Positions 40,330-50,760 of a stretch of DNA of 64,000 nucleotides are shown piece after piece. The stretch lies in NCBI GenBank assembly GCA_965240325.2, contig OZ251227.1, positions 2,914,001-2,978,000 of the forward strand, in the 5' to 3' direction. Under the pieces are notes generated by a model. It made no database searches. It was not told where the DNA came from and saw nothing but the letters and a program-made list of their open reading frames with translations. Positions within the stretch are counted from its first letter, which is position 1. Each line of letters opens with the position of its first letter. The stretch is from Rebecca billardiae RCC1528 (Eukaryota; Haptophyta). Position numbers and translations under genes: made by a program.

Positions 40330-41164
40330 TATTGGGATTACCGCAAGCTCCGAGCGTCTCGAGCCCTGCTAAAAGCTCACCGCGCACGACAGGACGGACG
40401 CCACCGCGAGGATCACATGCCTCGCGATCTCATCAGCTCTCAAGCCTCTGAACCTGGCCCTTATTTCCGGCGCTCTTGCGCCGGGCCAAAACAGCGATCG
40501 AGCTCCGATCGCTCCTGGGCTCGGGGCGGTAGTATCATCGCCGTGCCGACTTACCCAGATTTTGCCGCGATCAGCCAATCGGCGATCGCACCGTCCGTCC
40601 TGTTGCCGCTCAACTTTGTACCACTGCTTCTCGTCCATGTCCGGTGCTGCTCACCTGCTTTCCTTGGACAAATCCAGTGTACCAGCATGACGCCCGCGCT
40701 GCTCCGCGCTGCTCCGCGCTGCTCCGCGCTGCTCCGCGCTGCTCCGCGCTGCTCCGCGCTGCTCCGCGCTGCTCCGCGCTGCTCCGCGCGCTCCGCGCTG
40801 CTCCGCGCGCCCCGCGCTGCTCCGCGCTCCCGCGCCGCTGCGCCCGCGCTGCTCCGCGCCCGCGCCGCTGCGCCCGCGCTGCTCCGCGCTCGCGCGTCTG
40901 CTGCCGCGCGCGTCCTGGACGCGCGCGCTGCCAGCCACTGCTCCGCAGCAGCTGCTGCCGCCGGCCCGCCTGATGCGGCGCCAGCCCTGACACCCCAGCG
41001 GCAACGCCATCTGCTGAGATGCGTGCCCCAGACTGTGCCAGTTCATCCGCACTGCTGCTCTGCAGCAGCTGCGCCGCCGGTCTGCCTGCTGCAGCACCGG
41101 CCCTGACTCACCGCCGGCGACGCCATCTGCTGAGATGCGCGCCCCTGGCCTCGTCAGCTCAACA
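40330..41164 (-). repeat. 3' LTR
   Basis: 835 bp. Nearly identical to the right LTR; the main difference is one extra copy of a short GCTCCGCGCT-type unit in an internal minisatellite (about 40690-40900). Confidence 0.9.
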
Positions 41165-41673
41165 CCCCCCCTCGACAGCCATAGCCGCGAGCGAGTAGCG
41201 CCGCTCATCGCGCGCGCGTCGGGTGTCGCACACCATGATGGCGTCGACGTGCCACTCAAACGTAGCAGCGTCGTCCGTCGCCTTCGTCATGATGTCGGCG
41301 TGGTACATTGACCTCACGCCACGTACTCCGCCTCCGTCGAGCTCAGCTGGGCCATAACCTGCAGCCCGCTGCTGTGCCACGACACCGGCAATCCATTGTA
41401 GAAGACAATGATGCAGCCACCCGTCGACCTCCACCCGGATTCCCCTGGGTTGTTAGACCAAACAGAGTCACCCAAAGTGAGCAAGTCGTCGAGCTCGTCA
41501 ATCTCCGCGCGCTGGACCAACGCCTTGTCCGCGTCGGTCAGCCTCGCGCGCGCCGCTGCCTCTGGCAGCCGTATCCGCGTGCTCGCGTTCGTGCCGAATC
41601 GCTCGAGCCCGCCATCGATCGCCTCTGCGACCCGCGGCAACCCGCCCGCATCTGCGCGGCGGTCCCGCGCCAA
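41165..41673 (-). pseudogene. copia-type RNase H remnant
   Basis: The minus frame from 41673 ends with GWRSTGGCIIVF, LPVSWHSSGLQ and SSTEAEYVA, the signature of copia RNase H, then hits a stop. A second frame resumes with YHADIMTKATDD, which normally lies some 60-70 residues further on. The intervening active-site segment is deleted and the frame broken. Confidence 0.8.
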
Positions 41674-41799
41674 AGTTGCGCCGGTGGTATCTCATACCAC
41701 CAGTGCGACTGCGCCCATGGCGCGCCCGCACCGCCCCGATCGCCGGCCTGCGGCATCGGCGGCTGTGCGCCCGTGCGCCCGCGCTGCTGCGCCCGCGCT

Positions 41800-42790
41800 G
41801 ACCCGCGCCCGCGCTGCTGCGCCCGCGCACCTGTGCTACGCGGCGACCCGCCAGCATCTGCTGCGGCCCCGCGCCGGGATTCCGTCGGCGGGATCCGACC
41901 CTGCCGACCCAGGCTGTGTCGCTGACGCGCCTGCTCCGCCACGCCCGCCCTGCGGCGTCGGCGTCGACGGCTGTGCGCACGCGCTGCTGCGCCCGCGCGC
42001 TGTTCCGCGCCTGCGCTGCCGCGCCCGTGCGCTGTTCCGCACCTGCGCTGCCGCGCCTGCGCGCTCCGCGCCCGCGCTGCTGCGCTCGCGCGCTGTTCCG
42101 CGCCCGCGCTGCTGCGCCCGCGCGCTGTTCCGCGCCCGCGCTGCCGCGCCCGCGCGCTGTTCCGCGTCCGCGCTGCCGCGCTCGCGCGCCGACGCCGACG
42201 CATCTGCGTCGCCGTCGTTCCTGACGTCGAACTCCGTCGCGTCGTCGTCACCGGCGTCGGCCGGCGGCTCGCCGCCGTCGCCGTCATCGTCCTGCGCCGC
42301 GCGGCGGCCCGCCAGCATCTGCTGCGGCCCCGCGCCGTGATTCCGCCGGCGGTATCTGACCCTGCCGACCCGGCTGCGTCATCGACGCGCCTGTCCCGCC
42401 ACGCCCGCCCTGCGGCGTCGGCGTCGACGGCTGTGCGCCCGCGCTGCTGCACCCGCGCTGTCCCGCGTCCACGCTGCTGCGCCCGCGCCCCGACGTTGAC
42501 GCATCTGCGTCGTCGTCGTACCCGACGTCGAACTCTGTCGCGTCGTCATTCCCGGCGTCGGCTGGCTGCTCGCCGCCGTCGCCGTCATCCGCGCCCGCGC
42601 TGCTGCACCCGCGCTGTCCCGCGTCCACGCTGCTGCGCCCGCGCCCCGACGTTGACGCATCTGCGTCGTCGTCGTACCCGACGTCGAACTCTGTCGCGTC
42701 GTCATTCCCGGCGTCGGCTGGCTGCTCGCCGCCGTCGCCGTCCTCGTCCTCACCGTCGGCGTCACCGCCGACCGGACGATGTCCGCCGCT
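41800..42790 (-). repeat. acidic tandem repeats in the element interior
   Basis: A 156-bp unit is repeated in tandem (42435 and 42591), with a third, diverged copy at about 42190-42330. In the element's reading direction it encodes DGDGGEQPADAGNDDATEFD then VGYDDDADAS, in frame because 156 is a multiple of three. Around it are GC-rich Ala/Arg runs. Confidence 0.65.
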
Positions 42791-43240
42791 TACCGCGGCG
42801 CCGTCACCATCACCCACGTACGCGCCACCGTCAGGTGCGCCCAGCGACGAGTGCCCCCCCTCGACCAGGTCGGTCTCGTCGATGCGTACGTCACGCAAGT
42901 GAAGAGACGTCCGTCGTCTACACGACATACGTACCAGAGTACGTTGAAGCCACGGAGCTGCTCCGCGCGCGGCGCGCGCTGATCGCCGCCGCCGCTGCCT
43001 CCTCCGCCCTCGCAGCCAGTCGGTATCTCTCCGCCGTCTTGGCCGCCGCCACGATCCCCGCCGTCGCCACCGCCGCCTGAGCCAGGCGATGAGCTTCGTG
43101 CGTGGACGTGTGGGTGCCGCCGCCACCACCGGGCGTACGACCACCTGGTTCGGTGCGCCCAGCGCCGCCGAGCCACTGCCGCGCGCTGCTGCGCGCACAC
43201 ACGCCGCACCGGCGTCCTGCGCCGTGCGTGTGCTTCCACC
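42790..43240 (-). pseudogene. integrase C-terminal remnant
   Basis: Two overlapping minus frames give GFNVLWYVCRVDDGRLF and then RDVRIDETDLVEGG, resembling the end of copia integrase (SRDVxFDE). The match needs a frame change, so this is a relic. Confidence 0.5.
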
Positions 43241-43775
43241 GACGCCTCAGCGTCGGGTCCCCACCTGCCGCCGAATGATCTCGGCCCGCAGCATGGAATC
43301 GAGCTGAACCTCCCGGCGTAGGCCGAGTGCCATGCACTGCCCCGCCGTCACCCCGCACTCGCGCCTTGCGCGCGCGCGGATACCGCGACTCAAAGATCGC
43401 GCCAGCGCCGCCGTCTCGGCGGCACTGCCAGCTGCGCCTCGCGTCAGCTGCAGACGTAGTCTCGGCGCCGCTGCGCCGCCCCGTCATGATCCCGCGCTCG
43501 CGCCTCGCGCGCGCGCGATTCCCGCGACTCAACAGTCGCGCCAGCGCCGCCATCTCGGTGCGGCACTGCCAGCTGCGCCTCGCGTCAGCTGCCGGCGTAG
43601 GACCAGTGCCAAGCACTGCCCGCCGCCGTAACAGCGCTCGTGTCGCCAGATTCCACCCGGACGATTCCGATAGATCCGGGTGTGCCAACCGCCGGACCTG
43701 TATCCAGTCCGGTCGTGCCAGCCGTGCCAGCCGGACCGCAAAACCCAGTCCAGCTGCCAGCCGCCATCCGGTGCC

Positions 43776-44279
43776 CTAGACCACCGGACAGGTTGATGAG
43801 CCAGCCCCTCCGAGTAGATCGCCGAGCCCGCCGTCGCCGCCGTCAGCTGCCGTGCAGCCACCCGGCGCTCGGGGTGCGTGCTCGCGCCGATCGTGCCAGT
43901 AGCGCTGCTCAGTCATCCGCCGCTGCACGCAGTAGTTCTCCTGCACCAGCTGCATCCGCTCAGATCCAATCGTGAGCTTCCGGGAGGCTGTCGTGTCGGG
44001 CTCATCACCGACAGGTACTGTTCCTCCCAATCGACGCGAAGTTCCGCGTCCGGGCCATGCGCGGAGATGATGCCGATGATCCCTGGCATCGTAGCGCCAT
44101 GCCCCATCGAGAGCGTCGCCAGTTTGCCCGCGCTCTCGGCCAGGAACCTCTGCTGCATTCCATGCGACGCCAGAGTTCCTCGTTCCGCCCATCCTGCAAC
44201 CGCGGCCGCTCGTGCCCATCAGCCCAATCGATGAGAAAGGACAGTGCGGACAACTCCCTCCCTGGGGTTGCTGCGCGCA
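43776..44279 (-). pseudogene. gag-like remnant
   Basis: Next to the 5' LTR, three minus frames alternate in protein-like stretches (LSALSFLIDWADGHERPRLQ; ATMPGIIGIISAHGPDAELR; LTIGSERMQLVQENYCVQRR). The arrangement fits a gag gene broken by frameshifts. Assignment is by position rather than by a diagnostic motif. Confidence 0.4.
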
Positions 44280-45104
44280 TATTGGGATTACCGCAAGCTC
44301 CGAGCGTCTCGAGCCCTGCTAAAAGCTCACCGCGCACGACAGGACGGACGCCACCGCGAGGATCACATGCCTCGCGATCTCATCAGCTCTCAAGCCTCTG
44401 AACCTGGCCCTTATTTCCGGCGCTCTTGCGCCGGGCCAAAACAGCGATCGAGCTCCGATCGCTCCTGGGCTCGGGGCGGTAGTATCATCGCCGTGCCGAC
44501 TTACCCAGATTTTGCCGCGATCAGCCAATCGGCGATCGCACCGTCCGTCCTGTTGCCGCTCAACTTTGTACCACTGCTTCTCGTCCATGTCCGGTGCTGC
44601 TCACCTGCTTTCCTTGGACAAATCCAGTGTACCAGCATGACGCCCGCGCTGCTCCGCGCTGCTCCGCGCTGCTCCGCGCTGCTCCGCGCTGCTCCGCGCT
44701 GCTCCGCGCTGCTCCGCGCTGCTCCGCGCGCTCCGCGCTGCTCCGCGCGCCCCGCGCTGCTCCGCGCTCCCGCGCCGCTGCGCCCGCGCTGCTCCGCGCC
44801 CGCGCCGCTGCGCCCGCGCTGCTCCGCGCTCGCGCGTCTGCTGCCGCGCGCGTCCTGGACGCGCGCGCTGCCAGCCACTGCTCCGCAGCAGCTGCTGCCG
44901 CCGGCCCGCCTGATGCGGCGCCAGCCCTGACACCCCAGCGGCAACGCCATCTGCTGAGATGCGTGCCCCAGACTGTGCCAGTTCATCCGCACTGCTGCTC
45001 TGCAGCAGCTGCGCCGCCGGTCTGCCTGCTGCAGCACCGGCCCTGACTCACCGCCGGCGACGCCATCTGCTGAGATGCGCGCCCCTGGCCTCGTCAGCTC
45101 AACA
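44280..45104 (-). repeat. 5' LTR
   Basis: 825 bp, direct repeat of 40330-41164. Sequence identity appears complete outside the internal minisatellite, implying a recent insertion. Confidence 0.9.
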
Positions 45105-45109
45105 TAGAT
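45105..45109. repeat. right target-site duplication (TAGAT)
   Basis: Matches 40325-40329. Confidence 0.8.
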
Positions 45110-45257
45110 GTGTAATCATACGACGCGCGCTGTCTCAGTCTTCTCTGTCAACTACATACCGCTGGGTGACGGGTGTGCCGGAATAACAGTGTTCGCCGCG
45201 GACGATGCGATGATGTCGTATGATGCGTATACATTACATATAACATAGTATAACATT

Positions 45258-45299
<42 letters not shown>

Positions 45300-45483
45300 G
45301 TATGTCATCACGCGATTTGATGTCACGATACTCACGATCGGCCGCATCGCCATCTAAAGTGATGACGCAGATTCTAAATGCGATTGATTCAGCAATAAGT
45401 GCGCGTACGTACACTTGATGCCCGGGATGGAACCATTGTCCGCAGGCCAGCGGGTCAAGCTCCGTCTGAAACTGGTGAAAGAG
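45110..45483. other. intergenic with (CA)n/(TA)n microsatellite
   Basis: (CA)n then (TA)n at about 45258-45302. Otherwise this is the 3' flank of the fucosyltransferase-like gene; no gene recognised. Confidence 0.5.
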
Positions 45484-47100
45484 CTAGTCGAGCCGCGTGT
45501 GCCGCCGCGCGAGCTGCACAGGCAGCGCGCTCGAATTGTCGAGGAAGCGCAGCCCGAATGGGTGCGACCACGCCGAGTCGTCGAGCTTCTGCACGCGCCT
45601 GCCGCACGGCAAGGAGCGCAGCGTGTCCGAGAGCTGCATCGAGCCGGGCATCTCCGCGGTGAACGGGACGAGGCAGTGCGGCAGGACCTCCACCGCCGAC
45701 TCATAGTGGAACTTGCGCTGCCGGTCGGGGTGGAAGTACACGCCCCGGCGCGCGGACAGGGCGGCGGCTGTCTCGGAGAAGGACGACATGGGCGTGAGGA
45801 TGCGCAGGTCGCACCGCGCGAGCAGCATGAGCTCGACCAGCGAGTACACGGCGCCGGCGCGCGAGACTGAGCAGTTGTCCCCGCGACAGCTCTTGCCGTG
45901 TGCGAAGCCTGGGAAGATGACGACGCGCGACGCGCCGACAGCCTCGCCAAACGCAGCGCGCGCCGCATGCCGGCTCTCCTCCCCGTCGGTCGCCACGTAC
46001 CACACGGCCTCAGCCGCCCGGTGCGCGGGCACGGCGTCGCGCGCGCACTGCGCCAGCTGCGCCCACTGCTCGGGCGTCAGCTTGTTCGAGCGGAAGTCGC
46101 GTCCGTTGCGCACGTGCACGCCGACGATGAACGGCCGCGGGCTGCTCGGCGCGCCGGGCGGGCTGGCGCCGCCTGCCCCGCGCGCACCGGCTTGCGCGGC
46201 TGCAGCTTGGATCTGCGCGTGCGCGGCGCTCAGCTGCCCGGCGACATCGTCGCTGACGGGAAGCACGCGCGACACCACCGCCGCGAACAGGCCCTCCGCG
46301 CTCCCGAACGCGCGCGTGAACGCGTGGCGCAAGGACGGGTTGAGGTGCAGCACGTGCATGAAGCACGGCGAGCCGCTCAGCACGACGGTGGGCACGCTGC
46401 TCAGGCCCGGGCCGAGCGCGTCCGTGCACAGGAAGTCGTGGAGCATGTGCTCCCACGCGAGGCTCTTCTCCGGACGCGGCGTGCTGAACGTGGCGAGCTG
46501 CACGCGCGGAGAGAACATGTCGAGGAGCCGGCCGTAGTACCCGCCGTCAAAGTCCATCAGCACGGCGCGCGAGGTGAGCACGCCGAGCACGAGGGCGGAG
46601 ACGAGCACGCGCACGCGGTTGCAGAGCTGGCAGCACGGCCTCACGATGATGAAGCGGCGGGGCACCTGCTGGCCGCGCCACGCCACGTGGGAGCTGTCCC
46701 GCGGCGCGCTCACGATCGCGTTGTGGAGCTCCACGTACTCGTCGAGAGTGTCGTTGCGCAGCCGTGCGTGCTGCGCGCCATCGGCATCGCGCACTGTGGA
46801 CGCGAGCCACGACGCCGGCTCGAACGAGCCGCCCGTCGGCGACGACGCGTTCGGGGCAGCCGCGATCGCGGGTTCGGCGGGCGCCGGCAGCGGCTGCGCT
46901 CCGTCGGACGGTGGCTCGGGTGCAAGGGGGCGGATCACCGCATCGGCAGCCGACGCCCTGCTCAGGTGCGCGGCTGCACGCTCTCGAAGCCGGCCGACTT
47001 GAAGTGGGTGCCAGCGGCCGGAGGTCGTCGCCCAGTAGAGCAGACTCGCGCACGTGCAGCCGATGACGCACGCGAGGGACGCGCGCGCGTGGCTTGGCAT
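45484..47100 (-). CDS. fucosyltransferase-like type II membrane protein
   Basis: 538 residues, no intron needed, ATG at 47100. Residues 8-25 (SLACVIGCTCASLLYWAT) form a signal anchor, giving Golgi type II topology; a Pro/Ala-rich stem follows. The catalytic region has CCQLCNRVRVLVSALVLGVL (compare the GLGNRL... nucleotide-sugar loop of GT37/GT11/GT65-type fucosyltransferases), FIVGVHVRNGRDFR near residue 325, and AVWYVATDGEESRHAARAAF, then SLVELMLLARCDLRILTPMSSFSE, the usual GDP-fucose-site succession. The closest architecture is the plant xyloglucan fucosyltransferase (GT37) group. Cysteine-rich segments in the lumenal domain suggest disulphides. Donor assignment to GDP-fucose is by family; the acceptor is unknown. 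Confidence 0.85.
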   Translation of the reverse strand: MPSHARASLACVIGCTCASLLYWATTSGRWHPLQVGRLRERAAAHLSRASAADAVIRPLAPEPPSDGAQPLPAPAEPAIAAAPNASSPTGGSFEPASWLASTVRDADGAQHARLRNDTLDEYVELHNAIVSAPRDSSHVAWRGQQVPRRFIIVRPCCQLCNRVRVLVSALVLGVLTSRAVLMDFDGGYYGRLLDMFSPRVQLATFSTPRPEKSLAWEHMLHDFLCTDALGPGLSSVPTVVLSGSPCFMHVLHLNPSLRHAFTRAFGSAEGLFAAVVSRVLPVSDDVAGQLSAAHAQIQAAAAQAGARGAGGASPPGAPSSPRPFIVGVHVRNGRDFRSNKLTPEQWAQLAQCARDAVPAHRAAEAVWYVATDGEESRHAARAAFGEAVGASRVVIFPGFAHGKSCRGDNCSVSRAGAVYSLVELMLLARCDLRILTPMSSFSETAAALSARRGVYFHPDRQRKFHYESAVEVLPHCLVPFTAEMPGSMQLSDTLRSLPCGRRVQKLDDSAWSHPFGLRFLDNSSALPVQLARRHTRLD

Positions 47101-48133
47101 GGGGGCTCACACCCCTTCAACTTGGAGGGGTGGGCGGCCGCGGCGATCGGGCGGCCATCGTTGCCGGCCACGGCGGACGATCACGATGGCGGCTGCGTAG
47201 TGCTTGCTGACTGACTCAGCCAGTCAGCCTTGATGAGTCGTGAATGATGAGTGTTTTAGCTAGGGGTTAAGCCACTATAACTGTCAGGCAGCGCCATCGT
47301 GCCGACGTGCCCACGGCCCACGTGCGCGAATTTGTGCGACGTTCACAGCGACGAGGTCGCGGTCCCCGGCCGCTCCGACGCGCTCTTGACTTCCGCGTGG
47401 GACGTGCGGAGGTCAAGAACCCATCCTACTCGTCGACGGTGCCGACCTCGCCGCCCTGAACGTCGCACAAATTTGAGATTGGCACCTCGCGCGTGCAGGC
47501 CGCGACACGCATGCCAGGTCCGCGCGGCGCTCTGTGGGCAAGCGAGCCAAGGGGCGCAGCGAGTCCGGTGCGGCTGTCGTACGGGTCGAGCGCGAGCGCC
47601 GAGTCGCAGCCGCGCGCGCGCCGCGCCGCTGGCGCCGGGTCGCCCGGGGGAGAAGGCGCAGCTGCAGTGCTCCTCTGCCATCACGCGATCCGCCGGCAGA
47701 AAGACCAGACTTTGCGCCCAGTTTTGACCAAAACGATGGGTTTTTAACTCCGCGCGATCTGGGTAACCTGACAGTTATAGTGGCTCGGCCCTTTATGTAT
47801 GCGTGTCGATGTAATATTGTGATTGCGCCCGTCGTATATGATGTATCCTAGCAAGTAGCATCGTCATTTAAATGCGAATCAGTAGCAGATCGAATAATAA
47901 GGAATGCCTACAGCTCAGTGCAGCCTCCACCGGAGCCGTTGCCATCTGGCCGATTGCCCGTCACCCGACACCCCCGGGTGTGATTGTCACATTGTGACTG
48001 TGAGTGTCCGGCCCCGGTCGACGAACCGCGCCGCGGCCGCGTGCGGACAGCGACCAGCTCCGCGGCGATGAGGGCACAGGCCCGCAACAGAGTCACTGCG
48101 GGCCTGCGGCGGACCCCGCGGTGTACAGTTGAC
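47101..48133. other. intergenic with a 145-nt foldback
   Basis: Between the transferase start and the RAB28 stop. No coding frame recognised; contains the foldback at 47329-47473. Confidence 0.45.
47329..47473. repeat. 145-nt imperfect palindrome (foldback)
   Basis: The halves are complementary nearly throughout: AATTTGTGCGACGTTCA at 47329-47345 pairs with 47457-47473, GACGAGGTCG pairs further in, and CTTGAC[T/C]TCCGC closes the centre around 47401. A transcript of either strand would fold into one long hairpin of about 70 bp with small mismatches. Confidence 0.75.
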
Positions 48134-48799
48134 TCACTGGATCAGGCACTTTCGAAGCGGCCTCTTGCGATCGGGCGGCACCGGCTCGTTGCGTGGGTGG
48201 TTGATGATCTCAGCGGTGACAACCGTTGCCGTCGATTCGATCTCGTGCTTGTTGAGCGGCACGCCTGAGAGCTCGGCCGCCACACGGAAGAAGCAGGTGT
48301 TGATGTTCTCACCGTTCTTGGCGCTAACGAGGAAGGAGCGCGCGTCGTTCTCGTCGCAGAACTGATCGTGCTTGCTCTTCTTGACCGTCCGCAAGTGCGT
48401 AAGATCAGCTTTGTTGCCCACAAGGGCGACCACAGGCAGCGACGCGCCTACAAACGTGCGTCGCACGAGCCTGTACCAATCCTCGAGGTCTTGGAAGCTC
48501 TGATAGCTTGTGATGTCATAGCAGAGGAGAACAGCGTGGGCGCCGTAGATGTAGTTCCCGATCATCTTGCCCCCGATGCTCTGCCCGCCGATGTCCCAGA
48601 TCTGCAGTGCGACCTGCTGGCCACCTGGCAGCGAGATCCGCTTGATGAAGAAGTCGAGGCCGATGGTCTGCTTGTAAGATGCTGCGAAGTGGTCTTGTGT
48701 GAAGCGCATCGCGATGGACGTCTTTCCGACCGCGCCATCGCCCAGGAGGATCACCTTGTACTGCACCTGCTCAGGCTCGTCCTCCGCGGAGTCCTCCAT
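48134..48799 (-). CDS. RAB28: Rab28-family small GTPase
   Basis: 221 residues, single exon. P-loop GDGAVGKTS (residues about 20-28), switch I with TIGLDFFIKR, and WDIGGQSIGGKM in place of the usual WDTAGQE, the hallmark of RAB28. NKADL and SAKNG complete the guanine site. The central match YIYGAHAVLLCYDITSYQSF is also typical. It ends in KCLIQ, a CaaX box whose terminal Gln favours farnesylation, as in animal RAB28. RAB28 associates with cilia/flagella and intraflagellar transport in several flagellates, so this implies a flagellated life stage (inference). It is transcribed divergently from the phosphatase gene 197 bp away. Confidence 0.96.
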   Translation of the reverse strand: MEDSAEDEPEQVQYKVILLGDGAVGKTSIAMRFTQDHFAASYKQTIGLDFFIKRISLPGGQQVALQIWDIGGQSIGGKMIGNYIYGAHAVLLCYDITSYQSFQDLEDWYRLVRRTFVGASLPVVALVGNKADLTHLRTVKKSKHDQFCDENDARSFLVSAKNGENINTCFFRVAAELSGVPLNKHEIESTATVVTAEIINHPRNEPVPPDRKRPLRKCLIQ

Positions 48800-48996
48800 C
48801 GTTCAAACCTGGCCGGCCCAAAATAAAATCTAAAAGACTGACGAGTGACGACTGCAGACGACGCCGAGAATTCGTCGGGGCGAGTTACCCGGTGCGCAGC
48901 AGCGCGGCTCGCTTCACTCTCAGCTGGCAAGCCGCCGCCGTCGACGAAGCTCAAGCGGCCCCGCGCGGCTGCTCCCGCGAGCCGCTCGTCGGCCTG
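48800..48996. promoter_or_regulatory. bidirectional promoter region, RAB28 / PLAT-PTC7
   Basis: 197 bp between two divergent start codons. No TATA box identified. The left part is AT-richer (AAAATAAAATCTAAAAGAC, about 48820-48838). Confidence 0.5.
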
Positions 48997-50760
48997 ATGG
49001 CGCTGCTGTCGGGCCTGTCGGCCAGGCCTGTCGCCGCCACTCGGGCGGCGTTCGCGTGGTGGCCGCGGGTGGCACTCACGCACGCCCTCCCGCGGGCTCT
49101 CACGCCGCTGGCTGCTCTGCCAGCGCGCGCGCTGGCGGCCGATGCGCTTGCCGACCGCGAGCTTCCGGTCGCTGCAGCCACCCGGCGAGGCGAGTCCACC
49201 GCGCGGCGTCCGGGCAGCGGCTTCACGCTGCAGGTTTTCACGGGCGACCGGCGCGGGGCGAGCACGAACGCGAATGTCAGCGTCTCTCTTGTCGGCTCGC
49301 TGGCGGAGGCGGGCCCCTACCATCTCGTCGGCGACTTCAAGCGCGCGACAATGCAGAGCTTCTACGTGGAGTCTGAGCGCGCGATCGGCTCCCTGCAGCG
49401 CGTGCGCATCGGGCACGACGCCACGGACGTCGGGTCGGGTTGGTTTGTGGACAAGGTGGTCGTCGAGTCGCACGCCAACGGCCAAATAGCGGCGTTCCCG
49501 TGCGAGCGCTGGCTGGGCGAGTCTGACTCTGGGGGCGCGAGTGGGCCGTGCGTGCAGGAGCTTGAGGAGGAGTCGGAGGCGCTCGAGCTGGCCGTGTCGT
49601 CGCTGCGGCGCGGGGCCAAGCCGCAGGCGCTGAGCCTCGTCTCGGCGGCGGGGCTGTTACCGCGCTCCGACAAGCTGCGCGCCGGCAAGCGCGGGCGCAT
49701 CGGCGGGCGTGTGGGCTGGGGCGGTGAGGACGCGTACTTTTGCGCAAAGGCGCGGGACGGCCGCCGGCAGTGGGTGCTGGGCGTGGCCGACGGGGTGGGC
49801 AGCTGGGAGGAGAGCGGGATCGATGCGGGCCTGTACTCGCGCTCGCTCGTGGAGTATGCGCTCGCCTGCTTCGACGAGGGCACCCCCGACAGCCTCGCCA
49901 CCGCAGCGCAGCCGGAGGAGGACATTGCGCCGCTGCTCGTGCGCGTCGTGCAGGCGGCGGCCGACAAGACGCGCGCGGACAACGTGCAGGGCAGCAGCAC
50001 GCTGTGCGTGGTGCACCTGGACGGCGATCACGCGCAGCTGACGTCAGCCAACATCGGCGACTCTGGCTTCCTGATCATACGCGACGGCGTGATCGTGTAC
50101 AGGTCAGCACAGCAGGAGCACAGCTTCGGATGCCCCTACCAGCTGGGCCACCACGCGACCTCTGCGCTGCCGACCGATGCGCAGATCAGCAAGCTGCCCG
50201 CAGAGCCTGGGGACGCCATCGTCCTCGGGACGGACGGCCTTTTCGACAACCTCTCCGACGCGGAGATCGTCGATGGCGTGAAGCACGCGGCAAGTGCAGG
50301 GGGCTCGGTGCGCTGCTCCTGCGCGCGAGGGCTGAGGCGGCGCAAGGCACGGCGGCGCGCGTGACACCCCTCCGGCTCACGCGCGCTGTGCCCCTCTCAC
50401 GCGCGCCCGACGCAGACGGACAAGGAGGTGGCACGGACAATCGCCAACCACCTGGTGGAGATCGCCATCGCCGCGTCACTCGACGAGGGAAGAGACACGC
50501 CTTTTGCCAGAGCGGTGCGTTCAGCGCGCGTGCACCGGCCCCTCGGTAGCGTATCGCGCGACATGCATGCGCACGCGCTCCCCTCGGCGCACGCAGAGTG
50601 CGCGTGCGGCTTATCGCTCCACGCGTGCGCGACCCGCCTCTGCGGCCGGCCGCCCGGCCGGCGCACGCAGGCCACGGAGGAGTTTGGCATGGTGTACCGA
50701 GGGGGCAAGCAGGACGACGTCACTGTTGTCGTCGCATTGGTCACCAAGGCGTCGCCATGA
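48997..50760 (+). CDS. PP2C-family phosphatase (PTC7-like) with N-terminal PLAT domain
   Basis: Three exons, 48997-50307, 50416-50514 and 50671-50760, all phase 0; 499 residues. The ATG at 48997 opens an Arg/Ala-rich, hydrophobic N-terminus (ALLSGLSARPVAATRAAFAW) that could be a mitochondrial presequence. Residues about 75-180 are a PLAT/LH2 domain: FTLQVFTGDRRGASTNANV, VRIGHDATDVGSGWFVDKVV, FPCERWL. Residues about 238-499 are a PPM/PP2C domain of the PTC7 type: GGEDAYF, WVLGVADGVGSWEESGID (metal-binding Asp in DGVG), GSSTLCVVHLDG, ANIGDSGFL, VLGTDGLFDNLSD, and GGKQDDVTVVVALV contributed by the last exon. PTC7/PPTC7 phosphatases act in mitochondria on coenzyme Q synthesis and mitophagy control. 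I know of no standard family member with an N-terminal PLAT domain. Confidence 0.93.

Larger units (their letters stand above)
40330..45104 (-). mobile_element. Ty1/copia-like LTR retrotransposon, internally decayed
   Basis: Two direct repeats of 835 and 825 bp (40330-41164, 44280-45104) flank 3115 bp. Orientation is minus: a polypurine tract (complement of 41165-41171, GGGGGGG) abuts the left LTR, and RNase H-like coding is next to it. LTRs begin TGTTGAGC and end CCCAATA on the coding strand. A 5-bp TAGAT duplication brackets the element. Coding remnants in order are a gag-like fragment, an integrase C-terminal remnant, an acidic repeat-rich linker and a broken RNase H. Most of integrase and reverse transcriptase is missing, so it could not transpose alone. 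No standard primer-binding site is recognised next to the right LTR. Confidence 0.88.

Noticed and set aside
40690-40900. Short regular repeats resembling a CRISPR array
   Set aside because: The GCTGCTCCGCGC-type units are contiguous without spacers and lie inside an LTR of a eukaryotic element.
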